28,561 nt of DNA, from NCBI GenBank assembly GCA_937973555.1, contig CALJKL010000073.1, positions 1 through 28,561 on the forward strand. The letters run 5' to 3'. Numbering within the stretch: position 1 is the stretch's first letter; each line of letters begins with the position of its first letter. Under the pieces are notes generated by a model, which did not search any database, was not told where the DNA came from, and worked only from the letters and a program-made list of their open reading frames with translations. Below are positions 1-7,931 of this stretch, in pieces. The position numbers and the translations under genes are program-made. This stretch comes from an uncultured Flavobacteriales bacterium (lineage in GTDB: Bacteria > Bacteroidota > Bacteroidia > Flavobacteriales > Weeksellaceae).

Positions 1-2357
1 AAAGTAAATGTTATCGGATATATTTCTATACAACTGTACAGTTCTACCCTTGCATATACTGTAGTAGTACCATTAACATTTGTAGTGTTAATATTAGTGG
101 ATGGAAGATTATTAACCGCATCCTGATTGGTAGCAAAAAATAGAATTTTTGCTCCAGAATTTTGTACAATTTGGCTGGAATAACTTGTCAATTTTACATT
201 TTCTGTTCCATCATTACCATTATCACAAATATTAAACTGGTCATTATCTTTCACCAAATGAAAAAGATTAACATTTAATAGTTTTATGGTATAGCAATTA
301 GGCCCCGTTTCATATCTGGCATAATATACTTTGGATACATAGATTCCGTTATTTGTAATGGTTTGATTAGCTGAAATTACCTTTGTAGGATCATTGCTTA
401 CCGCATCCTGATATGATGCAAAAAATATTGGTCCGGTTACGGTGCCATTTAATGGGCTTACCAACATTCCTGCAGTAATGGTGTTTAGATTGATCTGTAT
501 ATCTTGGGTTCCATCAAAACAAATAGGCGGTGCAACATAATCTTTTAGGACAATCGTCTTAAAAACAATCTTTAAATCTATTTCAGCGATAGAAAAGCAA
601 CCTCCCGCATTGTCTAATCTTACATAGAGCTTATAGGTACCTTCTTTTACTGTATTAATAGCAGAATTGGATGGTAATGCAGTAAAAGCCTCGTTATATG
701 TATTAAAAACTCTTATTGAAGTAACTGTTGGGTCTGATGTAATTTGGCTTTCAATGAGGGTACTCCAATCTACAATTTCAAATCCGTCTGAATTGATATC
801 GCACAATTCTAAATTTATTTTTACAGGAGTATTAACAACAGGAGTTCTGTTGAACCCAATAGCAATTGGCCCCAAAATATTCACACAATTTTGCAGTGTA
901 AGTCTCACATAGATCTCGGTATCTTTTTTAATATCAAAAGTAGAAACTTGCCCTATATTGTTTAAAGCATCATTTTTACTCAAATAATAACCAATAGAAC
1001 CTTGGAAATTATTGCCTACAATTTGTGAATTAAATTTAGTCAAATCATAGCTGGCCTCCACCTCATCATTCAGCATATCACAGAGGTAGACGGTATTTAC
1101 GTTTATCGTACCAAAGACCAATTTTAGACCTAGAGTGGTAATCGCTTTACAATTGGGCGAAATTTTATTGGAAACCGTTACACTGTATGTTTTGTTGCCA
1201 TTAATAGAAAAAGGAGTGTTTTCATCTACTTGAAGACCTGTAGAAGTATCTTTAAACTCAAAATTAAAGTCAGATATATTGCTGTTGGTACAAAGTTGAT
1301 TTTTAAAGTCTGCCAAAGTTATCAGTTCGCTGTTGCTACAGATATACTTATCATATGGCTTAACAGAAGGAAAATCTGAAGCAAATTTAATATTGATATC
1401 ATCTTTGTAGGTATTTGCCTCACCATTGCATAAAGAATATATAATATCCACACTATATTTGGTCTCTTTTTGAGGACAAACAACTTGCACTTTTTGATTT
1501 CCAATTACCGTTCCGGAAGAATCATGCCACACAAAACTAGGAGTAATATTTCCTCCATCAGGTGAAAAAACCCAAGCCTCATTTTGAGCAGACCAAATTC
1601 CGGTATTCCTTCCTGGAGCTGCTATACCTTTAGTGCCTGTGGCATCATTAATTCCAATTAAAGAATTTTTGAAGTTCGCCAAACCACATGGCAAGTCTTT
1701 ATTTTCTACAAAAACTTCTATGGTATTGCTACCTTCAGAAAGAACGATTTGTGATGTTGATGTTATATTGTCGCAACCATAAACCCTTCCCTTATAGAAA
1801 TTGACCACAAATTTTCTGAATGGTGCTGTCCCTATTACCGAATAACTGATTTCAGAATCATCAGAAGTTGAAAAATACATATCGTGCAACACTCCAAAAA
1901 TAGATCTTTTCGGCATGGTGGTATTTGGCAATGTGTCTATAAAATTAGGCGCATTGGGCTGATTGGCTTGTGCAGCATCAAAACTGATCATCCCATTAGA
2001 ACCGATAACGATTTTTTTGTAAGCCTCGTTATAGAAACAAAAAGTAAACGGTAGATCTATTGCTTTGGTAAAAATATCGTCTAAATTTCCCTTAATTACC
2101 GTTTTATTGGTCGTAAGATAGGGCCTATAGACCGTTGCAGAAACATTGTATTTATCTGTTAGCTTGTATTGAGGATAGTTAGCCGTTAAAGAAACGCAAT
2201 TTCCATTTACAAATGGGTAATTACAATTCACAACAGGGATTTGGCTTCCCTGCCCATCAGTTATATAAAAATCTAACTGACTTTGAGATTTAAAGAAACC
2301 TAAAAAAAATACTACGAAAAAAGCAATAAAAAAAGTATTTTTTTTATTAAATTTCAT
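1..2357 (-). CDS. Large secreted modular protein, probable T9SS cargo (3' end outside window)
   Basis: An open frame starts at ATG 2357 and runs off the left edge after about 785 codons without a stop. The first ~25 residues are a signal peptide (MKFNKKNTFFIAFFVVFFLG...). Residues ~60-220 look like the N-terminal region of flavobacterial gliding/T9SS proteins (LPFCFYNEAY, IGSNGMISF, then EVFVENKDLPCGLAN). From about residue 337 there are repeated modules of ~90 residues, each opening with a Cys-Asp-rich signature (ICSNSELI, CDMLNDEVE, CDINSDGFE, CFDGTQDI, CDNGNDGTE at roughly 337, 425, 516, 610, 709) and often containing a FFA..QDAVNN-type segment. Proteins of this build usually end in a T9SS type B sorting domain, but that end is not in the window, so export by T9SS is inferred. 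The protein would be cell-surface or secreted. A 20-bp perfect palindrome lies 39 nt upstream of the start. Confidence 0.8.
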   Translation of the reverse strand, partial: MKFNKKNTFFIAFFVVFFLGFFKSQSQLDFYITDGQGSQIPVVNCNYPFVNGNCVSLTANYPQYKLTDKYNVSATVYRPYLTTNKTVIKGNLDDIFTKAIDLPFTFCFYNEAYKKIVIGSNGMISFDAAQANQPNAPNFIDTLPNTTMPKRSIFGVLHDMYFSTSDDSEISYSVIGTAPFRKFVVNFYKGRVYGCDNITSTSQIVLSEGSNTIEVFVENKDLPCGLANFKNSLIGINDATGTKGIAAPGRNTGIWSAQNEAWVFSPDGGNITPSFVWHDSSGTVIGNQKVQVVCPQKETKYSVDIIYSLCNGEANTYKDDINIKFASDFPSVKPYDKYICSNSELITLADFKNQLCTNSNISDFNFEFKDTSTGLQVDENTPFSINGNKTYSVTVSNKISPNCKAITTLGLKLVFGTINVNTVYLCDMLNDEVEASYDLTKFNSQIVGNNFQGSIGYYLSKNDALNNIGQVSTFDIKKDTEIYVRLTLQNCVNILGPIAIGFNRTPVVNTPVKINLELCDINSDGFEIVDWSTLIESQITSDPTVTSIRVFNTYNEAFTALPSNSAINTVKEGTYKLYVRLDNAGGCFSIAEIDLKIVFKTIVLKDYVAPPICFDGTQDIQINLNTITAGMLVSPLNGTVTGPIFFASYQDAVSNDPTKVISANQTITNNGIYVSKVYYARYETGPNCYTIKLLNVNLFHLVKDNDQFNICDNGNDGTENVKLTSYSSQIVQNSGAKILFFATNQDAVNNLPSTNINTTNVNGTTTVYARVELYSCIEIYPITFT

Positions 2358-2395
2358 TTTAAACTTATTATGATTTTAGAATTATTTATTATGGC

Positions 2396-2415
2396 ATAAA
2401 TGTATATACATTTAT
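2396..2415. promoter_or_regulatory. 20-bp perfect AT-rich palindrome upstream of the secreted-protein gene
   Basis: Positions 2396-2415 (ATAAATGTATATACATTTAT) equal their own reverse complement over all 20 bases. They lie in the 102-bp spacer between the HMG-CoA synthase stop and the start at 2357. A near -7 element (TACATTTA, one base from TAnnTTTG) overlaps the palindrome on the minus strand, so an operator is possible. No U-tract follows it, which argues against a terminator. Confidence 0.4.
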
Positions 2416-2459
2416 TTAAACATAAAAGAATTTTAACTTTTAATAACCCTAAAATCAAT

Positions 2460-3788
2460 TTATCTTCTTTCGTAATATCTAGCACCCACTAAAACAGGGC
2501 TTTCTTTTTCTACTTTCACCAAACCAAAACCTTTCCAATTCTTATTTACAGACTGATCTAGCTGCTTGCGATGGAGTTTTTCGTAGGTTTCAAAATTTAT
2601 TGGCGTTCTGTTTTCAAGCGTTTCAAAAATGTTCCACTTTTCTACTACAGATTTCCATTGATCTGATACTTTACCCGCAAAAACTTTGGACTTACTTCCG
2701 CTTCCATAAGCCAAGAAACCAATCTCTTTACCAGACAAATCTTCTCCATCTGTATAAGAAACCTGAATAGCAGAAAGCATTGCCATAAAAATAGAAGCGG
2801 TATACATGTTGCCTATTTCAGAGCTTGCCCTTTGTGAGGTTTCAATTTTTTGGGCTACTAAATTTTTATATTCTTCAGTTTGTGCAATGGCTTTTATATC
2901 TTCAGCTGTAGAGGCATTCATTCCGTTTTCAATTCCAAAAATTTCTGTAAACAATCTTTTTCCATGAAAGGCATAAGGCAAATGGAAAATCAGAAATCTC
3001 CAGTTTTCATATGGTTTTATAAGACCGCTTTCTTCTTTGTAATGAGCATAGGCCTCTCTTATTCTGTCCTGATAACATTGGTTAGAATATTGACCGTCAA
3101 AAACAGGCTCATCAGTAAAAATTTCTACTTTTTCTGCAAAAGAATCCGGAAGATTTTGAACCAAATTTTTGGTTGTCTCCCTTCTAGGTTTAAAAAAGTC
3201 GAAAACACTTTCAGTAGCCACACCAAATTTATTTTCAATTTCTAATAATGTAGGATTAGCAGATACCAAAACAGCTACTGCACCTCCACCTTGGGTATAT
3301 TCTCCGGTAGAAGCCAGCTCATATTTGGCATAATCACTTGCAATAACAACGGCCTTTTTCCCTGGATTGGCTCTCACGAAATCTAATGAATTATGAAGTG
3401 CATCTACTGCACCAACACAGGCAAAAGTCATATCCACAACATCGCAGTTTTTGAAACATCTTTTTCCAAAATCTTTCTCCAACACCCCTTCTACCATTTG
3501 CATAGCATAGGTGGCTGTAGGTTTTGCGGCATCCAAAGCACTTTCGGTACCCATATAGATTCTCGAAATCTCTTTGGGATTAATGCTGTAGTCTTTTATT
3601 AGCCTCAAAAGCGCTTCAGCAGCAAAAGTAGCAGCATCTTCATGTACATCCGGAAAAGCCATTCTTTTTAGACCAAGTCCTTTTTCTAATTTTGCAGGCT
3701 CTATACCACGCTGTTCTGCCAAATCTTTGATTTCCAAATATAAGCTTGGCACAAAGAAACTTGCCGCTTCAATTCCTATTTTCGTCAT
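2460..3788 (-). CDS. Hydroxymethylglutaryl-CoA synthase (mevalonate pathway)
   Basis: Condenses acetyl-CoA with acetoacetyl-CoA to HMG-CoA in the cytoplasmic mevalonate route to isoprenoids. The 442-residue protein keeps the family's catalytic residues: Glu in GTESALDAAKP (residue 82), the nucleophile Cys in MTFACVGAV (124) and His in IFHLPYAFHGK (269), plus a Gly-rich stretch QGGGAVAVLVS. Length is normal for the thiolase-fold HMG-CoA synthases. I place the start at ATG 3788; a TTG three codons upstream (3797) is also open but less likely, since MTKIGIEA matches the usual N-terminus better. Neighbours are unrelated in function and no other mevalonate gene is in view. 'Hydroxymethylglutaryl-CoA synthase family' is secure; the gene would be mvaS if function is as expected. 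Confidence 0.88.
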   Translation of the reverse strand: MTKIGIEAASFFVPSLYLEIKDLAEQRGIEPAKLEKGLGLKRMAFPDVHEDAATFAAEALLRLIKDYSINPKEISRIYMGTESALDAAKPTATYAMQMVEGVLEKDFGKRCFKNCDVVDMTFACVGAVDALHNSLDFVRANPGKKAVVIASDYAKYELASTGEYTQGGGAVAVLVSANPTLLEIENKFGVATESVFDFFKPRRETTKNLVQNLPDSFAEKVEIFTDEPVFDGQYSNQCYQDRIREAYAHYKEESGLIKPYENWRFLIFHLPYAFHGKRLFTEIFGIENGMNASTAEDIKAIAQTEEYKNLVAQKIETSQRASSEIGNMYTASIFMAMLSAIQVSYTDGEDLSGKEIGFLAYGSGSKSKVFAGKVSDQWKSVVEKWNIFETLENRTPINFETYEKLHRKQLDQSVNKNWKGFGLVKVEKESPVLVGARYYERR

Positions 3789-3944
3789 TTTTTGCAAATT
3801 TTATGCGAATTTAATGAGTTGAAATTTTATAACAAAAGAATTACACAATGAATTTGAAATTTTTAATCAATCAAAATAAATCTTATTGATTATTTTTAAA
3901 TTAACATCATAAAATTGAATTTATTTTAAGAATCTTTTATTTAT

Positions 3945-3967
3945 AAAAAAACGCACCCTAAGGTGCG
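3945..3967 (-). terminator. Rho-independent terminator after the M1 aminopeptidase gene
   Basis: CGCACC (3952-3957) pairs with GGTGCG (3962-3967) around a 4-base loop. On the minus strand the stem is followed by a run of seven Ts. It lies 25 nt past the aminopeptidase stop. The rest of 3789-3992 is AT-rich and shows nothing else I can support. Confidence 0.8.
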
Positions 3968-3992
3968 CTCATTTCTGTTTTTATTTATAATC

Positions 3993-6494
3993 TTAGTTGC
4001 TATAGCTGGCAATGGCTTTGTTCAGCAATTCTACTTGAGCATTAAGACTTTGGCTCTGAGGATTTTCTCTGAAAACTTTCATTTTTCTTTCCAAACCACC
4101 TTTCAGCATCTGTACAATCATCATCTTCACCTGAGGGTTTTCTCCAATTTGAGATTTTGCTTGTCCCAAAATTTTTGTAATGTTTTCTACCGCTTTTAGA
4201 TTGTCTGAATCCATAATCCAATTGAATCCTTCCTCCGCAGGCTGAGCTAATTTAGGATTTTGAAAGGCAACAAATGGATAAAAAGCCACTATTTGAGAAA
4301 TATTTGGCATTTGAGAAGTGATCTTATTTTTCACAATCACAGGCAACAAGCTGATAATTAAATCTTCTGAAGCACCTTTCAAATCTATCTTTTCGGCATA
4401 AGCAGCTAATTTTTCAGGAGCCAGATTGGCAATACCTGAAAGTGAATTTCCTTTCACAGCACTAGAAACCGTCTGCATTCCTTTCTCGAATAAAGGCAAA
4501 TATTTTGCATTTTTGGTTTTCGCCAAAATTCCTAATGCAGAACCTTGTACCAATGTTTTTTTGTCGCTCTGTGCCATTCTTTCCACTTCTGTCAAAAAAT
4601 CTTTTGGATCTTCCGGCAAAGATTCTAAAGCCAACAATCTGGTTCTAAAAAATGGATCTTTAAGGGCAGCCATAATGGTTTTGGCCGCAAAAGAATCTTT
4701 TGAAACATAATCTTTTGAAGCTTGTATAGCGTTGTATTTGCTGTAAAAGTCTTTAGAATTGGTATATTGAAGATAAAGCTGTTCCGGGGTTTTATCTTGT
4801 TTCAAATCACAAAGCAAAACACCATCAGCATTGGCATTAATGAGTTCAGGGTTTTTAGTCACATCAAAAACAAGATCGTTTTTTGGAGAAGCTTTTACCC
4901 AAACATTTTTGCGAGTCATTTTCCCATTTTCTAATATGTCTATGGCCAATGGGAACTCAAATTTCTGATCCTGAGACTGCAATACGCTTACTGTGACTTG
5001 TTTTTTAACTGGGTCAAAAGAAGAAGTCACTTCTAATTTTGGATAGCCACTGCCATAATACCACTGATTAAAGAACCAATTCAAATCTTTTCCTGAAACT
5101 TTTTCCAAAGAAAGTCTCAATTGATGCGCTTCTCCAGTACTGTATTCATTGGTTTTAAGATAATCATTAAGTCCGGCAAAAAAGGCATCGTCCCCCAAAT
5201 AGTTTCTGAGCATATGAAGAATGCCTCCACCTTTGTTGTAGGTAACCCCATCAAAAACATCTTCACGGTCTGCATAATTGAATCTTACCAAATCTTTGGA
5301 AAAATTTCGAGGATCTGCTTTTGAGGTTTTCAGGGATTTCTGAAGAAAATAATCTGCCGCATCTTTACCATATTTATACTCATTCCAAAGATATTCTGAG
5401 TAATCTGCAAAACTTTCGTTAACGGTAAGGTTGCTCCAGCTTTCTGCTGTCACCAAATCTCCAAACCATTGGTGGAACAATTCGTGTGCAATGACATCTT
5501 CCCATTTGTTTTCATCTGCCAAATCATCTGGTTTCTGATAGGCAGACTCCTGATGCAATGTAGCTGTAGTATTTTCCATAGCACCAGACACATAGTCTCT
5601 GCCTACAATTTGGTCATATTTTTGCCAAGGGAAATCGTAATTCAATCTTTTAGAGAAAAACTCGATCATTTCTGGGGTATTCCCAAAAATTTGTTTTGCA
5701 TAAGGCTCATATTCTTTCTCTACATAATAGTTTACTTCTTTATCTCTCCATTTGTCTTTTACCACAGCATATTCTCCTACCCCCATGAAGAAAAGGTATG
5801 TAGAATGTCTTTTGTCCATCACCCAGTGGTCTGTCCTAAGGTTTTCTCCTAATGGCTGAGAATCCTTTAAAACTCCATTAGAAAGCGTTACATATTGCTT
5901 AGGAACGGTCATATATATTTCTTGGGTAGTCTTCTGATTCGGTTTGTCAATAGTAGGGAACCAGCAAGAAGAAGACTCTGTTTCTCCTTGTGTCCATATT
6001 TGGGTAGGTTTGGTTGCATCTTTGCCTTGTGCGTTAATAAAATATAATCCTTTGGCATCATTAATCGCTGCACTCCCCTTTTGTTTTACCTCATTGGGTC
6101 TTGCCACATATTTAATGTAAACCGTATAATCCTGATTTTTCTGATAGATTTTGTCTAAAGTAATTTTAAGGATATCGTCTTTATAATCATACTTAAGCGG
6201 GGTCCTTGCGCCATTTTTTTCCAATGCTACTTCACTAATGAGCATTCCCTTAGCATCCAATTCCAATTCACTAGAAGGATAGAAAAACGGTGATGCCGTC
6301 AACCATTCTTCTCCATTCATTTGTTCTTTTTCAAAATTGAAATTCACTCTTAGCTTGGTATGTTTCAGCTCTGTAGTTTTGGTATGAGTAGCTCTGTAAA
6401 CTCCTGTTCTACCAGAAGTTTCCGTTTGTGCAAAGGCAGTATTTGCATTAAAAAACATGCTTAAAAAACATGCTGCAATAAAAAATTTTTTCAT
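3993..6494 (-). CDS. M1 family metallopeptidase (secreted aminopeptidase N-like)
   Basis: Zinc aminopeptidase that trims N-terminal residues from peptides, probably in the periplasm because the first ~22 residues form a signal peptide ending AFAQ. The 833-residue protein carries the M1 signatures in order: GAMEN exopeptidase motif (304-308), HELFHQW zinc site (His337, Glu338, His341) with third ligand Glu360 in NESFADY, and the catalytic Tyr419 in TYNKGG. Residues ~570-833 form an alpha-helical, HEAT/ERAP-like C-terminal part. Length fits the bacteroidetal form. ATG at 6494 follows an AT-rich leader; the gene has its own terminator (3945-3967) and is separated from thyA upstream by another (6523-6553), so it is probably monocistronic. 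Confidence 0.93.
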   Translation of the reverse strand: MKKFFIAACFLSMFFNANTAFAQTETSGRTGVYRATHTKTTELKHTKLRVNFNFEKEQMNGEEWLTASPFFYPSSELELDAKGMLISEVALEKNGARTPLKYDYKDDILKITLDKIYQKNQDYTVYIKYVARPNEVKQKGSAAINDAKGLYFINAQGKDATKPTQIWTQGETESSSCWFPTIDKPNQKTTQEIYMTVPKQYVTLSNGVLKDSQPLGENLRTDHWVMDKRHSTYLFFMGVGEYAVVKDKWRDKEVNYYVEKEYEPYAKQIFGNTPEMIEFFSKRLNYDFPWQKYDQIVGRDYVSGAMENTTATLHQESAYQKPDDLADENKWEDVIAHELFHQWFGDLVTAESWSNLTVNESFADYSEYLWNEYKYGKDAADYFLQKSLKTSKADPRNFSKDLVRFNYADREDVFDGVTYNKGGGILHMLRNYLGDDAFFAGLNDYLKTNEYSTGEAHQLRLSLEKVSGKDLNWFFNQWYYGSGYPKLEVTSSFDPVKKQVTVSVLQSQDQKFEFPLAIDILENGKMTRKNVWVKASPKNDLVFDVTKNPELINANADGVLLCDLKQDKTPEQLYLQYTNSKDFYSKYNAIQASKDYVSKDSFAAKTIMAALKDPFFRTRLLALESLPEDPKDFLTEVERMAQSDKKTLVQGSALGILAKTKNAKYLPLFEKGMQTVSSAVKGNSLSGIANLAPEKLAAYAEKIDLKGASEDLIISLLPVIVKNKITSQMPNISQIVAFYPFVAFQNPKLAQPAEEGFNWIMDSDNLKAVENITKILGQAKSQIGENPQVKMMIVQMLKGGLERKMKVFRENPQSQSLNAQVELLNKAIASYSN

Positions 6495-6522
6495 AGAAAT
6501 ATAAGGTTATTATGATTGAAAT

Positions 6523-6553
6523 AAAAAAGTTTAGAACTTTACAATTCTAAACT
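6523..6553 (-). terminator. Terminator after thyA
   Basis: A perfect 9-bp stem, AGTTTAGAA (6528-6536) with TTCTAAACT (6545-6553), has an 8-base loop. On the minus strand it is followed by TTTTTTAT. It begins 25 nt after the thyA stop. Confidence 0.85.
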
Positions 6554-6578
6554 ATAGGTGGTTCATTTATTTATTTTG

Positions 6579-7373
6579 TTACACCGCCACAGGCGCTTTT
6601 ATGCCTGGATATGGATCATAGTTTTCTAAAGTAAAATCATCAAAATCAAAATCAAAAAGATCTTTTACATTTGGATTAATTTTCATGGTTGGTAAAGCTC
6701 TTGGCTCTCTAGACAACTGAAGTTTTACTTGCTCAAAATGGTTATTGTAAATGTGTACATCTCCAAAAGTATGTACGTAATCCCCTACTTCCAGGCCGCA
6801 AACCTGCGCCATCATCATGCACAACAAGGCATAACTGGCAATATTGAAAGGTACTCCCAAAAACACATCTGCGCTTCTTTGGTACAATTGCAAAGACAAT
6901 TTTCCATCCGCCACATAAAACTGAAACAAGGCATGGCAAGGCGCCAAAGCCATATTTGGGATTTCCGCAGCATTCCATGCAGAGACAATTAACCTTCTGG
7001 AATCCGGGTTTTTCTTAATCTGTTCTATCACTTCCGAAATTTGATCTACCACTTTACCGTCTTTACCTTCCCAAGTTCTCCATTGTGCTCCGTAAACCGG
7101 TCCCAAATCACCATTTTCATCGGCCCATTCATTCCAGATAGACACTCCGTTATCAGTAAGATATTTAATATTAGTATCCCCTTTTAGAAACCATAACAAC
7201 TCATAAATAATAGACTTAAGGTGTACTTTTTTGGTGGTTACCAAAGGAAATCCTTTAGACAAATCATATCTCAACTGATACCCAAAAACACTTCGAGTGC
7301 CGGTGCCGGTTCTGTCTGTTTTGTCTGTTCCATTGTCTAAAATATGTTGTAAAAGGTCTAAATAGTTCTGCAT
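6579..7373 (-). CDS. thyA: Thymidylate synthase
   Basis: Makes dTMP from dUMP using methylene-tetrahydrofolate in the cytoplasm. The 264-residue length equals E. coli ThyA and the landmark residues fall at the same numbers: Arg21, the nucleophile Cys146 in LAPCHALFQFYV, the phosphate-binding RR at 126-127, and QRSADVFLGVPFNIASY for substrate and folate contacts. The C-terminus KAPVAV is typical. The start codon ATG 7373 lies exactly 35 nt after the stop of the Gre-like gene, with no terminator between, so the two are probably co-transcribed. That spacer is made of 7-base words (see repeat entry). A strong terminator follows at 6523-6553. Confidence 0.98.
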   Translation of the reverse strand: MQNYLDLLQHILDNGTDKTDRTGTGTRSVFGYQLRYDLSKGFPLVTTKKVHLKSIIYELLWFLKGDTNIKYLTDNGVSIWNEWADENGDLGPVYGAQWRTWEGKDGKVVDQISEVIEQIKKNPDSRRLIVSAWNAAEIPNMALAPCHALFQFYVADGKLSLQLYQRSADVFLGVPFNIASYALLCMMMAQVCGLEVGDYVHTFGDVHIYNNHFEQVKLQLSREPRALPTMKINPNVKDLFDFDFDDFTLENYDPYPGIKAPVAV

Positions 7374-7408
7374 AATGGATTAAGATTCAAGGTTGAAAGT
7401 TCCCAAAT
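7374..7408 (-). repeat. Heptad-periodic spacer between Gre-like gene and thyA
   Basis: Read on the minus strand, the 35-nt spacer divides into exactly five 7-base words starting directly after the TAA stop and ending at the thyA ATG. Three words share the form AAnnTTn (AACTTTC, AACCTTG, AATCTTA). The function is unknown. Confidence 0.5.
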
Positions 7409-7846
7409 TTACCAAATATTTTTAATTTTTTGAGTAACATTATTGATTAAAAATTCATCATTTTGTTTTTTTCCCCACATGGCTTTTGCAATGGGAGATT
7501 CCGCAGAAATGATAAATATTTTTTCTTGATTAAGGACAATTTCTCCTATAGAAACAGCAATAAAAAATTTCCCTTTATCCGTTTCTACCAAACTACCCAA
7601 GCCTATAGCCTTGTGAAATACGGGATAAATGTTTTTAAGAATCTGCAGGGCTTTTTGTTGCTCGTTTAATTGAATCTGAAGGTTATTGATTTCTTGTTGA
7701 AGCATCTCTCTAGAAGTTTCGTACTTGTCCCCCATAGAACTTTTAGTATCATTATTAGAGGCTCTGGTTTCGGCAATGAGTTGTTCTAATTTCAGAATTT
7801 TTTCTGAAACCTTTTGTTTGACAAGTTCTAAAAGCTCTGCTTTCAT
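7409..7846 (-). CDS. GreA/GreB-like transcript-cleavage factor family protein
   Basis: 145 residues. Residues 1-75 are a coiled-coil hairpin (MKAELLELVKQK...QEINNLQIQLNEQQKALQIL). Residues ~80-145 resemble the Gre C-terminal globular domain (GLGSLVETDKGKFFI, then ISAESPIAKAMWGKKQNDEF, recalling the 'SP+GKAL+GK+ GD' pattern). At the predicted coiled-coil tip the sequence SSMGDKYETSRE puts Asp40 and Glu43 at the spacing of the catalytic Asp41/Glu44 of GreA (GDLKEN). This supports action in the RNA polymerase secondary channel. Such proteins in flavobacteria are, as I recall, often labelled otherwise in databases ('3-oxoacyl-ACP synthase'), which nothing here supports. It sits directly upstream of thyA. 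Family assignment is moderate; activity is inferred. Confidence 0.65.
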   Translation of the reverse strand: MKAELLELVKQKVSEKILKLEQLIAETRASNNDTKSSMGDKYETSREMLQQEINNLQIQLNEQQKALQILKNIYPVFHKAIGLGSLVETDKGKFFIAVSIGEIVLNQEKIFIISAESPIAKAMWGKKQNDEFLINNVTQKIKNIW

Positions 7847-7853
7847 TTTCTAG

Positions 7854-7921
7854 TTTTGGCTGAAGCCGAAAGAATTTTCTATTAAAAAGTCGGGCTTTAG
7901 CCCGACTCTATTGAATCAATA
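7854..7921. repeat. Bipartite palindromic repeat element (REP/MITE-like)
   Basis: Three symmetric blocks lie in the short spacer between the Gre-like gene and the amylase gene: GGCT-GA-AGCC (7858-7867), AGTCGGGCT-TT-AGCCCGACT (7888-7907) and TATTGAATCAATA (7909-7921). I recall dispersed Chryseobacterium/Flavobacterium intergenic repeats of this build, with GGCTnAAGCC, a spacer, a CGGGCT..AGCCCG palindrome and then CTATTGA. This cannot be checked from one window. No second copy occurs here. Confidence 0.55.
7883..7907 (-). terminator. Terminator after the amylase gene (within the repeat element)
   Basis: The 9-bp stem AGTCGGGCT/AGCCCGACT (7888-7907) is followed on the minus strand by TTTTTAAT. 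It lies 25 nt after the amylase stop, so the repeat probably serves as its terminator. Confidence 0.7.
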
Positions 7922-7931
7922 TTTCAAAATT

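Noticed and set aside
667..912. 81-codon plus-strand frame opposite the large secreted protein
   Set aside because: Antisense to the coherent minus-strand modular protein.
2880..3245. 121-codon plus-strand frame opposite HMG-CoA synthase
   Set aside because: Antisense shadow of a conserved gene; no recognisable protein features.
5469..5852. 127-codon plus-strand frame opposite the M1 aminopeptidase
   Set aside because: It lies wholly antisense to a gene with intact catalytic motifs and shows no domain or signal of its own.
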